A DNA stretch of 64,000 nucleotides, from positions 253,723 to 317,722 of the forward strand of contig CAZQQU010000002.1 of the NCBI GenBank assembly GCA_964595625.1, in the 5' to 3' direction. The translations under genes were made by a program, and so were the position numbers. This DNA is from CAZQQU01 sp964595625 (GTDB taxonomy: Bacteria > Bacteroidota > Bacteroidia > Flavobacteriales > Flavobacteriaceae). Below, piece by piece: positions 35,630 to 46,621 of the stretch; positions within the stretch are counted from its first letter, which is position 1, and each line of letters begins with the position of its first letter. The notes below the pieces were generated by a model. It was not told the origin of the DNA. It made no database searches and saw only the letters and a list, made by a program, of their open reading frames with translations.

Positions 35630-37933
35630 ATGAAGAGAAATACCAAACGAAGAGAGGCACTTCTTTACCACGCTAAACCCCGTCCGGGAAAAATACAAGT
35701 GGTTCCAACCAAAAAATATGCGACCCAAAGAGATTTGTCGTTGGCTTATTCACCCGGTGTGGCTGAACCTTGTCTAGAAATTGCCAAAGACAAAAACAAG
35801 GTTTATACCTATACTACCAAAGGCAATCTGGTAGCTGTCATAACCAATGGAACGGCTGTATTGGGTTTGGGAAATATTGGTCCGGAAGCCTCCAAGCCGG
35901 TGATGGAAGGAAAAGGTGTACTTTTTAAAATTTTCGCCGATATCGATGTGTTTGATATCGAAATTGATGCCGATAATGTGGATGATTTTGTGGATACAGT
36001 CAAACGAATTGCCCCCACTTTTGGAGGAATTAATCTGGAAGACATCAAAGCACCCGAAGCTTTTAAAATAGAAGAGCGCCTGAGAAACGAATTAGACATA
36101 CCGGTAATGCACGACGACCAACATGGAACGGCTATTATTTCGGCGGCTGCATTAATCAATGCGTTGGAATTAGCTGATAAGAAAATAGACCAAGTTAAAA
36201 TTGTGGTGAGTGGTGCCGGTGCAGCAGCCATTTCTTGCACCCGTCTATACAAATCCTTCGGTGCTAAATCTGAAAATATTGTCATGTTAGACAGCAAGGG
36301 CGTCATACGAAAAGACCAACCCAATTTGTCGGATGAAAAAAAAGAATTTGCCACTTCAAGAAAAATTAACACACTAAAAGAGGCACTTGACAAAGCGGAC
36401 GTCTTTATCGGTCTTTCCGTTCAAGATATCCTTACTCCGGCGATGCTTAAAAGTATGGCTCGGAATCCAATCGTTTTTGCCATGGCCAACCCCAATCCCG
36501 AAATTGATTATAACCTGGCTGTTAAAACCCGTACCGATATCATTATGGCTACCGGTCGTTCAGACCATCCCAATCAGGTAAACAACGTATTGGGTTTTCC
36601 CTACATTTTTAGAGGTGCTCTTGATGTGCGAGCGACTAAAATTAACGAAGAAATGAAAAAAGCAGCGGTATTAGCTTTAGCTGCTTTGGCCAAAGAGAGC
36701 GTTCCCGAGCAAGTCAATATTGCCTATGGTGAAACCAAATTAACTTTTGGAAGAGATTATATCATCCCCAAACCTTTTGATCCTCGATTAATCGCCAAAG
36801 TACCACCCGCTGTGGCTCAAGCAGCCATGGAAAGCGGAGTTGCAACGGCACCTATTACCGATTGGCAGGCCTATGAAGACGAATTATTAGAACGGATGGG
36901 GTCGGATAATAAAATTATTCGGATGCTCATTAATCGAGCTAAAATTGATCCGAAACGAATTGTTTTTACTGAAGCTGATCAATTGGATGTTTTAAAAGCA
37001 GCTCAAATAGTTTACGAAGAAAAAATGGGAATCCCTATATTATTAGGTCGCAAAGAAACCATTTTGGAATTAATGGAAGAAATCGACTTTACGGATACTA
37101 TTGAAATCATTGATACCAAGTCTGATGAGGAAAATGAGCGACGTGATTTTTACGCCCAAAAGTACTGGGAGTCTCGTAAAAGGAGAGGAGTTACTTATTA
37201 TTTAGCCCAAAAATTAATGCGTGAAAGAATCTACTTTGCAGCCATGATGGTTAACCAAGGAGATGCAGATGCATTAATAACTGGTCATTCTAGAGCGTAT
37301 CCCGCTTCTTTGATGCCCTTGTTAGAGGTGGTAGGTAAGTTAGAAGGGGTTGATAAAGTGGCAGCAACCAACCTTATGATTACCCAAAAAGGACCTTTCT
37401 TCTTATCGGATACCGCTATTAATATCAATCCTACAGCGAATGAATTGGCCAAAATTGCCCAGATGACCGCCTATACTATGAAAATGTTTGGAATGAATCC
37501 CGTCATGGCCATGATTTCCTATGCAAATTTTGGATCCTCGAAGCACGAGCAAGCCGGAAAAGTGAGAGATGCGGTGTCTATGCTACACCGATTGTCTCCT
37601 GAATTAATTGTGGATGGAGAAGTTCAAATGGATTTTGCCTTGGATATAGACATGCACAAAAAGAATTTCCCCTTTTCAAAACTAGCCGGTAAAAAAGTCA
37701 ACGCCTTAATTTTTCCTTCTTTGGAAGCAGCCAATAGTAACTACAAATTACTAAAGGCAATTAACAACGCCGAATCCATTGGTCCGATCTTATTAGGGAT
37801 GAAAAAAGCGGTTCATATCCTCCAATTAGATGCGTCTGTCGAAGAGATTGTAAACATGGCAGCTATTGCTATTGTGGATGCCCAACAAAAAGAAAAACGA
37901 GAAAAAAAACGAGGGGTAACTAAGTCAAATTAA
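35630..37933 (+). CDS. maeB: NADP-dependent malic enzyme with phosphotransacetylase-like domain (MaeB type)
   Basis: Protein of 767 residues. The N-terminal malic enzyme (about 1-425) has SLAYSPGVAEPC, the catalytic region VAVITNGTAVLGLGNIGP, DDQHGTA and a nucleotide site VSGAGAAAISC. The C-terminal half (about 430-765) is a phosphotransacetylase fold (ITGHSRAYPASLMPLLEVVG), regulatory rather than catalytic in known MaeB proteins. It converts malate to pyruvate with NADPH formation. The fusion and length are standard. Start codon ATG 35630, three bases after a TTG. Confidence 0.95.
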   Translation: MKRNTKRREALLYHAKPRPGKIQVVPTKKYATQRDLSLAYSPGVAEPCLEIAKDKNKVYTYTTKGNLVAVITNGTAVLGLGNIGPEASKPVMEGKGVLFKIFADIDVFDIEIDADNVDDFVDTVKRIAPTFGGINLEDIKAPEAFKIEERLRNELDIPVMHDDQHGTAIISAAALINALELADKKIDQVKIVVSGAGAAAISCTRLYKSFGAKSENIVMLDSKGVIRKDQPNLSDEKKEFATSRKINTLKEALDKADVFIGLSVQDILTPAMLKSMARNPIVFAMANPNPEIDYNLAVKTRTDIIMATGRSDHPNQVNNVLGFPYIFRGALDVRATKINEEMKKAAVLALAALAKESVPEQVNIAYGETKLTFGRDYIIPKPFDPRLIAKVPPAVAQAAMESGVATAPITDWQAYEDELLERMGSDNKIIRMLINRAKIDPKRIVFTEADQLDVLKAAQIVYEEKMGIPILLGRKETILELMEEIDFTDTIEIIDTKSDEENERRDFYAQKYWESRKRRGVTYYLAQKLMRERIYFAAMMVNQGDADALITGHSRAYPASLMPLLEVVGKLEGVDKVAATNLMITQKGPFFLSDTAININPTANELAKIAQMTAYTMKMFGMNPVMAMISYANFGSSKHEQAGKVRDAVSMLHRLSPELIVDGEVQMDFALDIDMHKKNFPFSKLAGKKVNALIFPSLEAANSNYKLLKAINNAESIGPILLGMKKAVHILQLDASVEEIVNMAAIAIVDAQQKEKREKKRGVTKSN

Positions 37934-37967
37934 CCCAATTGGGTAGCAGATTTGAAAAATATTATAG

Positions 37968-37975
37968 TATATTTG
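37968..37975 (+). promoter_or_regulatory. Possible -7 box for ruvA-sprA
   Basis: TATATTTG, 21 bp before the ruvA ATG. A well-spaced -33 TTG was not seen; nearest candidates are 13 and 26 bp away. Confidence 0.4.
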
Positions 37976-37996
37976 CCCGTTTAACCGAGTAAAAAT

Positions 37997-38578
37997 ATGA
38001 TCACTCATATTCAAGGAAGGTTAGTTGAGAAAAATCCTACAAGTGTTGTAATTGACTGTCATGGTATAGGGTATGAAATTAACATATCACTACACACTTT
38101 TTCATTAATTCCTAATGAAGAAAATATAAAGTTATATACACACTTAATTATTAGAGATGATGCCCATATTTTATATGGATTTGCACAACTCATAGAACGA
38201 GAGATGTTCCGTTTGTTGCTAAGTGTAAATGGGGTAGGAGCTAGTACCGCAAGGACCATGTTGTCTTCTCTTTCACCCGAAGAGATTAGAGATGCTATTG
38301 GTCAGGGAGATGTGGCTTTAATCCAGTCTGTTAAAGGTATTGGTAGTAAAACCGCTCAACGGGTGATTGTTGACTTGAAAGATAAGGTGATTTCACTCTT
38401 TGATATGAAAGATATTCTGCGTCCGGTAAGCAATACAAATATGGATGAAGCGTTATCTGCATTGGAAACCTTAGGTTTCCCCAGAAAAAAAGTTGAAAAA
38501 GTTTGTGAAAAAATAGGCAGGGAAAACCCTGATGTTTCTGTGGAAACAATCATTAAATTAGCTTTAAAAAATTTATAG
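37997..38578 (+). CDS. ruvA: Holliday junction branch migration protein RuvA
   Basis: Protein of 193 residues: OB-fold N-domain (MITHIQGRLVEKNPTSVVIDCHGIGYEI), two helix-hairpin-helix motifs (LLSVNGVGASTARTML and LIQSVKGIGSKTAQRVIVDLK) and a C-terminal domain III (EALSALETLGFPRKKVEKVCEK) that binds RuvB. The stop is 3 nt before the sprA start, so they are co-transcribed, the arrangement known in flavobacteria. Confidence 0.97.
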   Translation: MITHIQGRLVEKNPTSVVIDCHGIGYEINISLHTFSLIPNEENIKLYTHLIIRDDAHILYGFAQLIEREMFRLLLSVNGVGASTARTMLSSLSPEEIRDAIGQGDVALIQSVKGIGSKTAQRVIVDLKDKVISLFDMKDILRPVSNTNMDEALSALETLGFPRKKVEKVCEKIGRENPDVSVETIIKLALKNL

Positions 38579-38581
38579 ACG

Positions 38582-41500
38582 TTGGGTACAAAAAAATACT
38601 TTTTTAGAAGAGAGTTGTGGGTTAAATGGTTTGTTTTTGCTTTGCTGTTTTGTGGGCACCCAATTTTTGCACAGCAAGGAAATCCCTTTGAAGAAGTCGA
38701 AGAAACTCAAGATTCCATCAAAACAGGCCATACCATGGGATCTATGGAACTTCCTAACCCACGAAGCATCCAAGAACTTTATACCTATGACCCCGAATCG
38801 GGGATGTATATCTATAACCTGCAATTAGGCGGCTACTCCATTTCTTATCCTTTAGTTTTAACTCCCGATGAATATTATGATTTGATTCTCAAAGAAGGGA
38901 TGAAAAATTATTTTAAAGAAAAAATTGATGCTGTTGACGGACGTAAGCAGGGTAGTGAAGAGGCTCAGAAGAATCTTTTACCTAGTTTTTATGTAAATTC
39001 GGGACTTTTTGAAACCATTTTTGGTGGAAATGTAATTGAAATTATCCCCCAAGGATCTGTGGAAATGGATTTAGGGGTGTTGTTTTCAAAACAAGACAAT
39101 CCCTATTTTTCACCCAGAAACAGAAGTAATCTCACCTTTGATTTTAATCAAAGAATTAGTTTGAGTTTGTTGGGTAAAGTGGGGGAACGCCTTCAAGTAA
39201 CTGCTAACTACGACAATCAGTCTACTTTTAATTTTCAAAACCAAATTAAGTTAGAATATACACCCACGGAAGACGATATAATCCAAAAAATCGAAGTAGG
39301 TAATGTTAGCATGCCTTTAAATAGTTCACTCATTTCGGGTGCACAAAGTCTTTTTGGTGTAAAAACGGAGTTACAATTTGGGAAAACACGTATTACCGGG
39401 GTCTTTTCTGAGCAAAAGTCCGAAACCAAAAATATAGTAGCTCAGGGTGGAAACGCCATCAGTGAGTTTGACGTTTTTGCTTTGGATTATGATGAAGACC
39501 GGCACTTTTTCTTAGCGCATTATTTTAGAGATAATTACGATCGCGCTTTGTCACAGTATCCTTTTATCAATTCAAACGTGCAAGTAACACGTGTGGAAGT
39601 TTGGGTGACCAACAAAAACATGCAAACCCAAGATGTTCGAAATATTGTTGCTATTCAAGATATCGGTGAGGCAAACCCCAATAATATTGGATTGGATTTT
39701 CCTCCGGGTGGATTCATCAATCGTCCGCCCAATTCCTATCCCGATAACGCCAACAACGATTTTAACCCCTTTGGAATTGAAGGAGGTCCATCGAGTGTAT
39801 TGAATCCAAATATCCGGACTATTTCAACCGTTCAATTAGGGTTTAGCGGCGTTCAAGTACGCGAAGGAAAAGATTATGTGGTACTTGAAAATGCGCGACG
39901 CTTGAACATGAATGAATATACCTTACATCCGCAATTGGGGTATATTTCTTTAAATCAACGACTGAATAATGATGAAGTGTTGGCGGTTGCTTTCCAGTTT
40001 ACCGTAAACGGAAAAGTCTATCAGGTGGGGGAGTTCTCGTCCGATGGGGTTGAAAATAACACCGATTTTAATCCGGAAGATAATACCGGAGGAGAAACCC
40101 AAAACCTAGTGGTAAAACTCTTGAAAAGTAATATTACATCAGTCACCGAACCGGTTTGGGATTTGATGATGAAAAATATATATAGTTTAGGAGCTTTTCA
40201 GCTGGATCCAGAGAATTTTAGATTAAATATTTTATATACCGATCCTTCTCCTCTCAATTATATTTCTGCGGCACCGGGAAGCCCTGAACATCCCGAAGCT
40301 CCGCTTCCGGAAGGTGTAGAACAGACCCCATTAATCAACGTTTTTCATCTGGACCGCTTAAATAGCATGAACGATCCTCAACAAGGTGGTGATGGCTTTT
40401 TCGACTTTGTTCCGGGGATTACGGTAGATGTACAAAACGGGCGCATTATTTTTACAACTGTAGAACCCTTTGGAGAATACCTTTTTAATAAACTGAGAGA
40501 TCCCGGGAGAAATGAAAACTACGACTTAAATACTACCTATAATGCGAATCAAAATAAGTATGTATATCGGTCGATGTATCGAAATTCTAAAGTAGTAGCT
40601 CAGCAACAAGAAAGCCATAAAAATAAATTCCAACTTAAAGGTTCTTATCAATCCAGTGGTGGAGATGGTATTGCATTAGGCGCATTTAACTTACCACCCG
40701 GCTCGGTGACAGTGACCGCTGGAGGTAGGGTATTGGTAGAAGGGGTAGATTATACGGTGAACTATCAATTAGGTAGAGTTCAAATTTTAGATCCTGCCTT
40801 ACTCAATTCCAATACACCCATTCAAATTACTACCGAAAATACCACCATGTTTGGTCAAATGACCAAGCGTTTTACCGGTTTACACATAGACCACCAGTTC
40901 AATGAAAACTTTTTGATTGGTGCTACCTATCTCAATTTGAGCGAAAGGCCTCTGACTCAAAAAACCAATTTGGGAACCGAACCTATTAATAACACCATTT
41001 TAGGTTTTAATGCCAATTATTCTACTCAAGTTCCTTTTTTTACTCGTTTGGTTAACAAACTACCAAATATAGATACCGATGTGGAATCTAATTTTTCAGT
41101 TCGTGGAGAATTTGCGTATTTGATTCCTGGATCTCCAAAAGTGGCTGATTTAAATGGGAAAACCACAGTATATGTAGATGATTTTGAATCTTCTCAAACC
41201 AATTTGGATTTACGCTCTGCTCAATCTTGGTTTTTGGCGAGTACTCCTATTGGTTTAGGAGGGGAACTAGAGAATAATAATTTGGCCTATAATTATCGTA
41301 GAGCCAAACTTTCTTGGTACACCATCGATCCTATTTTTTACAGTTCTCAAAAGCCTTCAGAAATTTCAAATGATGAACTGTCACACTACGCATCCCGTAG
41401 ATTGTTTATTCGAGAAATATTTCCACATACAGACATTACGCAAGGACATTCTACCGCCTTGTATTCATTAGACCTAACTTATTACCCCGACGAACGAGGT

Positions 41501-44500
41501 CCGTATAATTACAATCCCGAAACCGGGGGTACCAACAACCTGCCCAACCCCAGTTCCAATTGGGGAGGTATCGCCCGTGAAATCAATACTACTGATTTTG
41601 AAAAGTCCAATGTGGAATACGTACAGTTTTGGTTGTTAGACCCCTTTATCTATGAAGAAAACTTAAACCATACGGGGGGTAAATTAAGTATTAACTTAGG
41701 ACATATTTCAGAAGATATTTTAAAAACTGGTAGAAAACAATACGAAAACGGTCTTCCAAAAGACGGTGGAACTGTTGGTACAACACCTACAGTTTATGGG
41801 AAAGTACCGACTAATCAATCGTTGATATACGCTTTTGATTCGGAAGGACAAGAAAGAGTTAACCAAGACTTAGGTTTAGATGGGGCTTCTGATTTTGAAG
41901 AAGCAAATTTGTTTCCTTTGTTTTCTGGTTTGGAAGACCCTGCAGGAGATAATTATTTGTATTTTTTACAAGCTACCGGAAGTATTGTGGATCGGTACCG
42001 CAATTATAACGGTACTCAAGGAAACTCACCTGTTGAAGTTACTGATACCAATCGCGGTTCGACAACCCTTCCGGATGTAGAGGACTACAACCGAGATAAT
42101 ACCATGAATACCGGAGATGCGTATTTTGAATACGATATTGAATTATTCCCGGGGATGAATATTGAAAACAGTAACTATATTACTGATGTAGTTGAAACTC
42201 AGGTGACATTGGCTAACAATGAAACCACTACTGTGCGATGGGTACAATTTAAAATTCCTATTAGCAAGCCTACTCGGGCAGTTAATGGGATAACCGATTT
42301 CCGTTCGATTCGTTTTATGAGAATGTATTTATCGGAATTTGAACAACCTATAACTCTACGCTTTGGAACTTTAGATTTGGTTCGTGGTGATTATCGTCGT
42401 TTCTCCCAAAGCTTACACCCGTCGGGAGTATTGCCGGAAAACAGCAATACCTTGTTTGAAGTGGAGGCTATTAGTATAGAAGAAAATTCCCAACGCGAAC
42501 CCATTCGTTATGTGTTGCCTCCGGGTGTCGAACGCGAAGAGTTGATAAATAACAATTCCACACTGCGTCAAAACGAACAATCGCTGGTATTGCGAGTGTG
42601 TGATTTAGAACCAGGAGACGGTCGTTCGGTGTTTAAAAATTACAACATCGATATGCGGCAGTATAAAAATCTCGAAATGTTTATCCACGCCGAGTCCCTC
42701 ATCAATCAAACCGCGCTGAATGACGGCGATATGGTGATGTTTATGCGCTTGGGTAATGACTTAACCGAAAACTATTACCAAGTAGAGATTCCATTAAATA
42801 CAACCAATTTTGGTGCCACCAGTGCTGAAGAAATTTGGCCCATTGAAAACCGCCTTAACTTACCTTTGAAATTACTTCAAGAAGTAAAAACCAAAATTTT
42901 AGGGAATCCGGATATGTACGATTTGACGCAAGTCAATTTCTTCGATGAATCGGAACTTGACGGTTATACAGCCGGACCCGAAAACGACATGCGCATAGGT
43001 ATGAAAGGAAATCCGAGTTACGGCCATGTTCGTACCATTATGATTGGTATTAAAAATAACACGACCAATAATATTTGTGGTGAAATATGGGTCAACGAAT
43101 TGCGTTTAACCGAACTCAATAATAAAGGTGGTTGGGCAGCAGTTGCATCTATGGATACCAATTTTGCGGACTTTGCAGCAGTAAGTGCTAGTGGTAGAAT
43201 TAGTACGGTAGGATTTGGTTCGGTTGATCAGTCTCCTGCTGAAAGAAGTATGGAAGATATCAAACAATATGGAGTACTGACCAGTCTTAACTTAGGTCAA
43301 TTGTTACCTCCTACTTGGGGAATTCAATTACCATTTAGTTACTCCATTGAAGAAGAATTTATTACACCTCAATACGACCCAGAATACCAAGATATTGAAC
43401 TGAAAGAACGCTTGAATAATATCGAAGATGCTGCCGAAAGAGACCGCGTCGAAGATCAATCGATTACCCATACAAAACGACAAAGTGTTAACTTGATTGG
43501 GGTTAAAAAGAACCGTACCACCGATAAAACGCCCATGCCTTACGATATAGAAAACTTTACTTTCTCGTACTCTTATAACCAAGAGGATCATAAGAGCTTT
43601 GAAATTGAAGAATCTATTCAACAAAATGTGAGAGCGGGTGCAACTTATGATTTTGCTTTTCCGCAAAAAACTTTTGAACCTTTTAAAAATAACGACTCCA
43701 TTTTTAGAAGTAAGTATTTACAATTATTAAAGGATTTTAATATCAATTACTTACCAGCAACCTTTTCGGCCGGGTCGAATATTATAAGACAATACAACGA
43801 ACAAAAATTCAGAGAAATCAACCTGATTCCTGGAAATATAGGTTTACCGAGACTTTATCAACGCAATTATATGTTTGATTGGCAGTATGCTGTCAATTAT
43901 AACTTGACGAAGTCTTTGCGGTTTAACTTTAATGCTTCCAACAATCGAATCATTAAAAATTTTATTGACCACAATGGGGTAGTGGACAACAATATTGGTA
44001 TTTGGGATGGGTTTTTCGAAGTGGGCGATCCTTCTCAACATTACCAAACCCTTCAAGTCAATTACGACTTACCCTTCAATAAAGTTCCTTTCTTGAGCTT
44101 TATTCGAGCTACCTACTCCTATACCGGAAATTATCAATGGCAGCGGGGTAGCGATATGTTCCGTCAGTTACAAGTACCTTTAGAAGATGGAACCATCGGG
44201 GTTTATGATTTGGGTAATACCATTCAAAATTCCAATGTACATCAGATTAATTCGGTATTAGATATGAATAACTTCTACCGATATATCAAATTAACTAAAA
44301 TCAGACCGGGAAGTAAATCGGGTGCTCAAGGAGGTTCTGTCAAAGGGGGCCAAGGAGGCGCTCAAGATAGAATGTCTGGAAGCGGAGCTACACAAGGTAA
44401 TAATACGACCAACACCAACACTACCAATCCTACATTATCTACCGGAGATAAAGCGTACAATACTTTAGTAGGTCTATTAACTTCAGTGAAGAGAATTAAT

Positions 44501-45796
44501 CTCAACTATCAAGAAAACAATGGTATTTATTTACCGGGTTATTTGCCATCTATAGGGTTTTTAGGAACTACAAAACCTACAGCCGGATTTGTATTTGGTA
44601 GTCAACAAGAGGTGAGAGAAATGGCAGCACGAAAAGGTTGGCTTACTATTTATCCCGAATTTAATGAGCAATATACCGAAACAGAATCCTCTCAATTGGA
44701 TTATCAAGTCAATATCGAACCTTTTGCGGATTTAAAAATTGATTTGGTAGGTAGTCGATCGTATTCGGAATCTTTTGCAGAAAATTATATCGTTACCGAC
44801 GGTCAATATCGTTCGTTGACTCCGCGTACGTTTGGTAATTTTAATATTACTACCTCTCTTATTAAAACCGCTTTTAGCACCAGTGACGAAACTTATTCCG
44901 AAGCTTTTGATCAGTTCCGAGAAAATCGAATGGTAGTTGCGGAGCGTCTGGCCCGAGATTATTACGGCACAGACGATTTCCCTAGAACAGAAGATGGCTA
45001 TCCTGTAGGATTTGGTAAAAACAACCAAAGTGTTTTGTTACCCGCTTTCTTATCTGCCTACCAAGGAGGGGATGCTTCTAAGGTCTCAACCCGCTTCTTA
45101 AGGGATTTCCCGATTCCTAATTGGGATGTGCGTTATTCGGGGTTGATGAAATTAGATTGGTTTAGAAGAAACTTTAAACGCTTCTCTTTACACCACGGTT
45201 ACCGCTCCAGCTATACGGTCAATCAATTTGAAACCAACCTGGATTTTGATTCAACCAATCCCGAATCCACAGATCAAGGAGGTAACTTTAAAAACCGTCT
45301 GCTAATCGGAAATGTCAATTTAGTAGAACAGTTTAGTCCTCTGATCAAAGTAGATTTTGAAATGCAAAATTCGTTGAGTATCTTGGGCGAGGTTAGGAAA
45401 GACCGAGCTCTATCCTTAAGTTTTGCCAATAACTTACTCACCGAAATTCAAGGGATGGAATATATCATAGGATTAGGATACCGGTTACAAGATTTGCGTT
45501 TAACTACCAATTTTGGAGGTAAAAGACAAGTGCTTCGCAGTGACTTAAACTTTAAGCTTGACCTTTCCTTACGAGACAATAAAACTATTGTACGATATTT
45601 AGATTTAGAAAACAATCAGATTACGGCCGGTCAAACAATATACGGAATCCAGTTTTCTGCAGATTATGCGTTGACTAAAAACTTGACCGCTCTGTTTTAT
45701 TACGATCATACCTTTTCAAAGTATGCGGTTTCAACAGCTTTTCCACAAACGACTATTCGAAGCGGAATTACTTTGAGATATTTATTTGGAAACTAA
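38582..45796 (+). CDS. sprA: Type IX secretion system translocon SprA
   Basis: Very large outer-membrane protein of 2404 residues with a signal peptide (VKWFVFALLFCGHPIFAQ). SprA forms the 36-strand barrel through which T9SS cargo crosses the outer membrane and is needed for gliding. Family segments near the N-terminus (LFETIFGGNVIEIIPQGSVE; VTANYDNQSTFNFQNQIKLE) and at many later positions fit the SprA N domain. The only start at the signal peptide is TTG 38582; the upstream codon frame has the ruvA stop, and the next ATG lies beyond the signal. Follows ruvA by 3 nt. Confidence 0.96.
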   Translation: MGTKKYFFRRELWVKWFVFALLFCGHPIFAQQGNPFEEVEETQDSIKTGHTMGSMELPNPRSIQELYTYDPESGMYIYNLQLGGYSISYPLVLTPDEYYDLILKEGMKNYFKEKIDAVDGRKQGSEEAQKNLLPSFYVNSGLFETIFGGNVIEIIPQGSVEMDLGVLFSKQDNPYFSPRNRSNLTFDFNQRISLSLLGKVGERLQVTANYDNQSTFNFQNQIKLEYTPTEDDIIQKIEVGNVSMPLNSSLISGAQSLFGVKTELQFGKTRITGVFSEQKSETKNIVAQGGNAISEFDVFALDYDEDRHFFLAHYFRDNYDRALSQYPFINSNVQVTRVEVWVTNKNMQTQDVRNIVAIQDIGEANPNNIGLDFPPGGFINRPPNSYPDNANNDFNPFGIEGGPSSVLNPNIRTISTVQLGFSGVQVREGKDYVVLENARRLNMNEYTLHPQLGYISLNQRLNNDEVLAVAFQFTVNGKVYQVGEFSSDGVENNTDFNPEDNTGGETQNLVVKLLKSNITSVTEPVWDLMMKNIYSLGAFQLDPENFRLNILYTDPSPLNYISAAPGSPEHPEAPLPEGVEQTPLINVFHLDRLNSMNDPQQGGDGFFDFVPGITVDVQNGRIIFTTVEPFGEYLFNKLRDPGRNENYDLNTTYNANQNKYVYRSMYRNSKVVAQQQESHKNKFQLKGSYQSSGGDGIALGAFNLPPGSVTVTAGGRVLVEGVDYTVNYQLGRVQILDPALLNSNTPIQITTENTTMFGQMTKRFTGLHIDHQFNENFLIGATYLNLSERPLTQKTNLGTEPINNTILGFNANYSTQVPFFTRLVNKLPNIDTDVESNFSVRGEFAYLIPGSPKVADLNGKTTVYVDDFESSQTNLDLRSAQSWFLASTPIGLGGELENNNLAYNYRRAKLSWYTIDPIFYSSQKPSEISNDELSHYASRRLFIREIFPHTDITQGHSTALYSLDLTYYPDERGPYNYNPETGGTNNLPNPSSNWGGIAREINTTDFEKSNVEYVQFWLLDPFIYEENLNHTGGKLSINLGHISEDILKTGRKQYENGLPKDGGTVGTTPTVYGKVPTNQSLIYAFDSEGQERVNQDLGLDGASDFEEANLFPLFSGLEDPAGDNYLYFLQATGSIVDRYRNYNGTQGNSPVEVTDTNRGSTTLPDVEDYNRDNTMNTGDAYFEYDIELFPGMNIENSNYITDVVETQVTLANNETTTVRWVQFKIPISKPTRAVNGITDFRSIRFMRMYLSEFEQPITLRFGTLDLVRGDYRRFSQSLHPSGVLPENSNTLFEVEAISIEENSQREPIRYVLPPGVEREELINNNSTLRQNEQSLVLRVCDLEPGDGRSVFKNYNIDMRQYKNLEMFIHAESLINQTALNDGDMVMFMRLGNDLTENYYQVEIPLNTTNFGATSAEEIWPIENRLNLPLKLLQEVKTKILGNPDMYDLTQVNFFDESELDGYTAGPENDMRIGMKGNPSYGHVRTIMIGIKNNTTNNICGEIWVNELRLTELNNKGGWAAVASMDTNFADFAAVSASGRISTVGFGSVDQSPAERSMEDIKQYGVLTSLNLGQLLPPTWGIQLPFSYSIEEEFITPQYDPEYQDIELKERLNNIEDAAERDRVEDQSITHTKRQSVNLIGVKKNRTTDKTPMPYDIENFTFSYSYNQEDHKSFEIEESIQQNVRAGATYDFAFPQKTFEPFKNNDSIFRSKYLQLLKDFNINYLPATFSAGSNIIRQYNEQKFREINLIPGNIGLPRLYQRNYMFDWQYAVNYNLTKSLRFNFNASNNRIIKNFIDHNGVVDNNIGIWDGFFEVGDPSQHYQTLQVNYDLPFNKVPFLSFIRATYSYTGNYQWQRGSDMFRQLQVPLEDGTIGVYDLGNTIQNSNVHQINSVLDMNNFYRYIKLTKIRPGSKSGAQGGSVKGGQGGAQDRMSGSGATQGNNTTNTNTTNPTLSTGDKAYNTLVGLLTSVKRINLNYQENNGIYLPGYLPSIGFLGTTKPTAGFVFGSQQEVREMAARKGWLTIYPEFNEQYTETESSQLDYQVNIEPFADLKIDLVGSRSYSESFAENYIVTDGQYRSLTPRTFGNFNITTSLIKTAFSTSDETYSEAFDQFRENRMVVAERLARDYYGTDDFPRTEDGYPVGFGKNNQSVLLPAFLSAYQGGDASKVSTRFLRDFPIPNWDVRYSGLMKLDWFRRNFKRFSLHHGYRSSYTVNQFETNLDFDSTNPESTDQGGNFKNRLLIGNVNLVEQFSPLIKVDFEMQNSLSILGEVRKDRALSLSFANNLLTEIQGMEYIIGLGYRLQDLRLTTNFGGKRQVLRSDLNFKLDLSLRDNKTIVRYLDLENNQITAGQTIYGIQFSADYALTKNLTALFYYDHTFSKYAVSTAFPQTTIRSGITLRYLFGN

Positions 45797-45816
45797 AAAA
45801 TTCAATTACATAAATT

Positions 45817-46197
45817 ATGAATATACCAGCAGATTTAAAGTATAGCAAAGACCACGAATGGGTAAAAATTGACAATGGTATTGCTATTATTGGAATTACT
45901 GATTTTGCCCAAAGAGAACTTGGAGACATCGTGTATGTGGAAATAGAAACCCTAGACGAAGAACTCAACTCGGAAGATATTTTTGGCACTGTAGAAGCCG
46001 TTAAAACAGTATCTGATCTTTTTCTACCCGTTTCGGGGAAAATCATTGAAGTCAATGAAGAATTGGAGAGCGCTCCTGAAAAAGTAAATACCGATCCTTA
46101 TGGAGACGGATGGATGATTAAAGTGGAGTTGGCTAATCCTGCTGAATTAGAAAATCTTATGGATGCATCCGAATATAAAGCACTTATTAACGCCTAA
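45817..46197 (+). CDS. gcvH: Glycine cleavage system H protein
   Basis: Protein of 126 residues, usual length, with the lipoylated Lys63 in [13 protein letters not shown]. It carries the aminomethyl intermediate between the P, T and L proteins. No other gcv gene is next to it. It is 20 bp after sprA. The last 35 bp also encode the start of the VanZ-like gene in another frame. Confidence 0.97.
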   Translation: MNIPADLKYSKDHEWVKIDNGIAIIGITDFAQRELGDIVYVEIETLDEELNSEDIFGTVEAVKTVSDLFLPVSGKIIEVNEELESAPEKVNTDPYGDGWMIKVELANPAELENLMDASEYKALINA

Positions 46198-46570
46198 GTT
46201 CTTTCTGGCACTTGCCATATTAAGTACTGTTACTATTTTAGTGGGTTCCATGGTGACTGTTGACCTACAACCCGATTTAGAAATTAAAATAAGCGATAAA
46301 TTCATGCATGCTATCGCTTATTTTTTTTTAAGTGGCTTGTGGTTTTTAGCACTTTTACCTCAAAGGGGATACACCCTAAAAAATGTTTCGCTTATTGCGC
46401 TACTTGTATTTTTTTATGGCATAATCATTGAGGTGTTACAAGGTGCGTTTACACATACAAGAGAAGCAGATTTATACGATATTCTTGCTAATTTTGTAGG
46501 AGTTGTTATAGCTGGGGTTTTAACTTTAGTTTTTATAAAATCGAAAATAACCCCGAAAGCAAAAAAATAA
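46163..46570 (+). CDS. VanZ-like family membrane protein
   Basis: Protein of 135 residues with about four helices: [58 protein letters not shown] and [20 protein letters not shown]. The motif [10 protein letters not shown], with EVLQ and DLYDILAN, fits the VanZ/YcfA-like fold. Function unknown for most members. The first usable ATG lies inside gcvH, giving a 35-bp overlap. Confidence 0.82.
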   Translation: MHPNIKHLLTPKFFLALAILSTVTILVGSMVTVDLQPDLEIKISDKFMHAIAYFFLSGLWFLALLPQRGYTLKNVSLIALLVFFYGIIIEVLQGAFTHTREADLYDILANFVGVVIAGVLTLVFIKSKITPKAKK

Positions 46571-46621
46571 CTTTATTATCAATTAGAAATTATTTACATT
46601 AGCAGTTCAAATTAAAGTGTC

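Noticed and set aside
35809..36393. Long antisense frame (194 codons) inside the malic enzyme gene
   Set aside because: It is a shadow of the sense gene: Ser-rich with no domain pattern.
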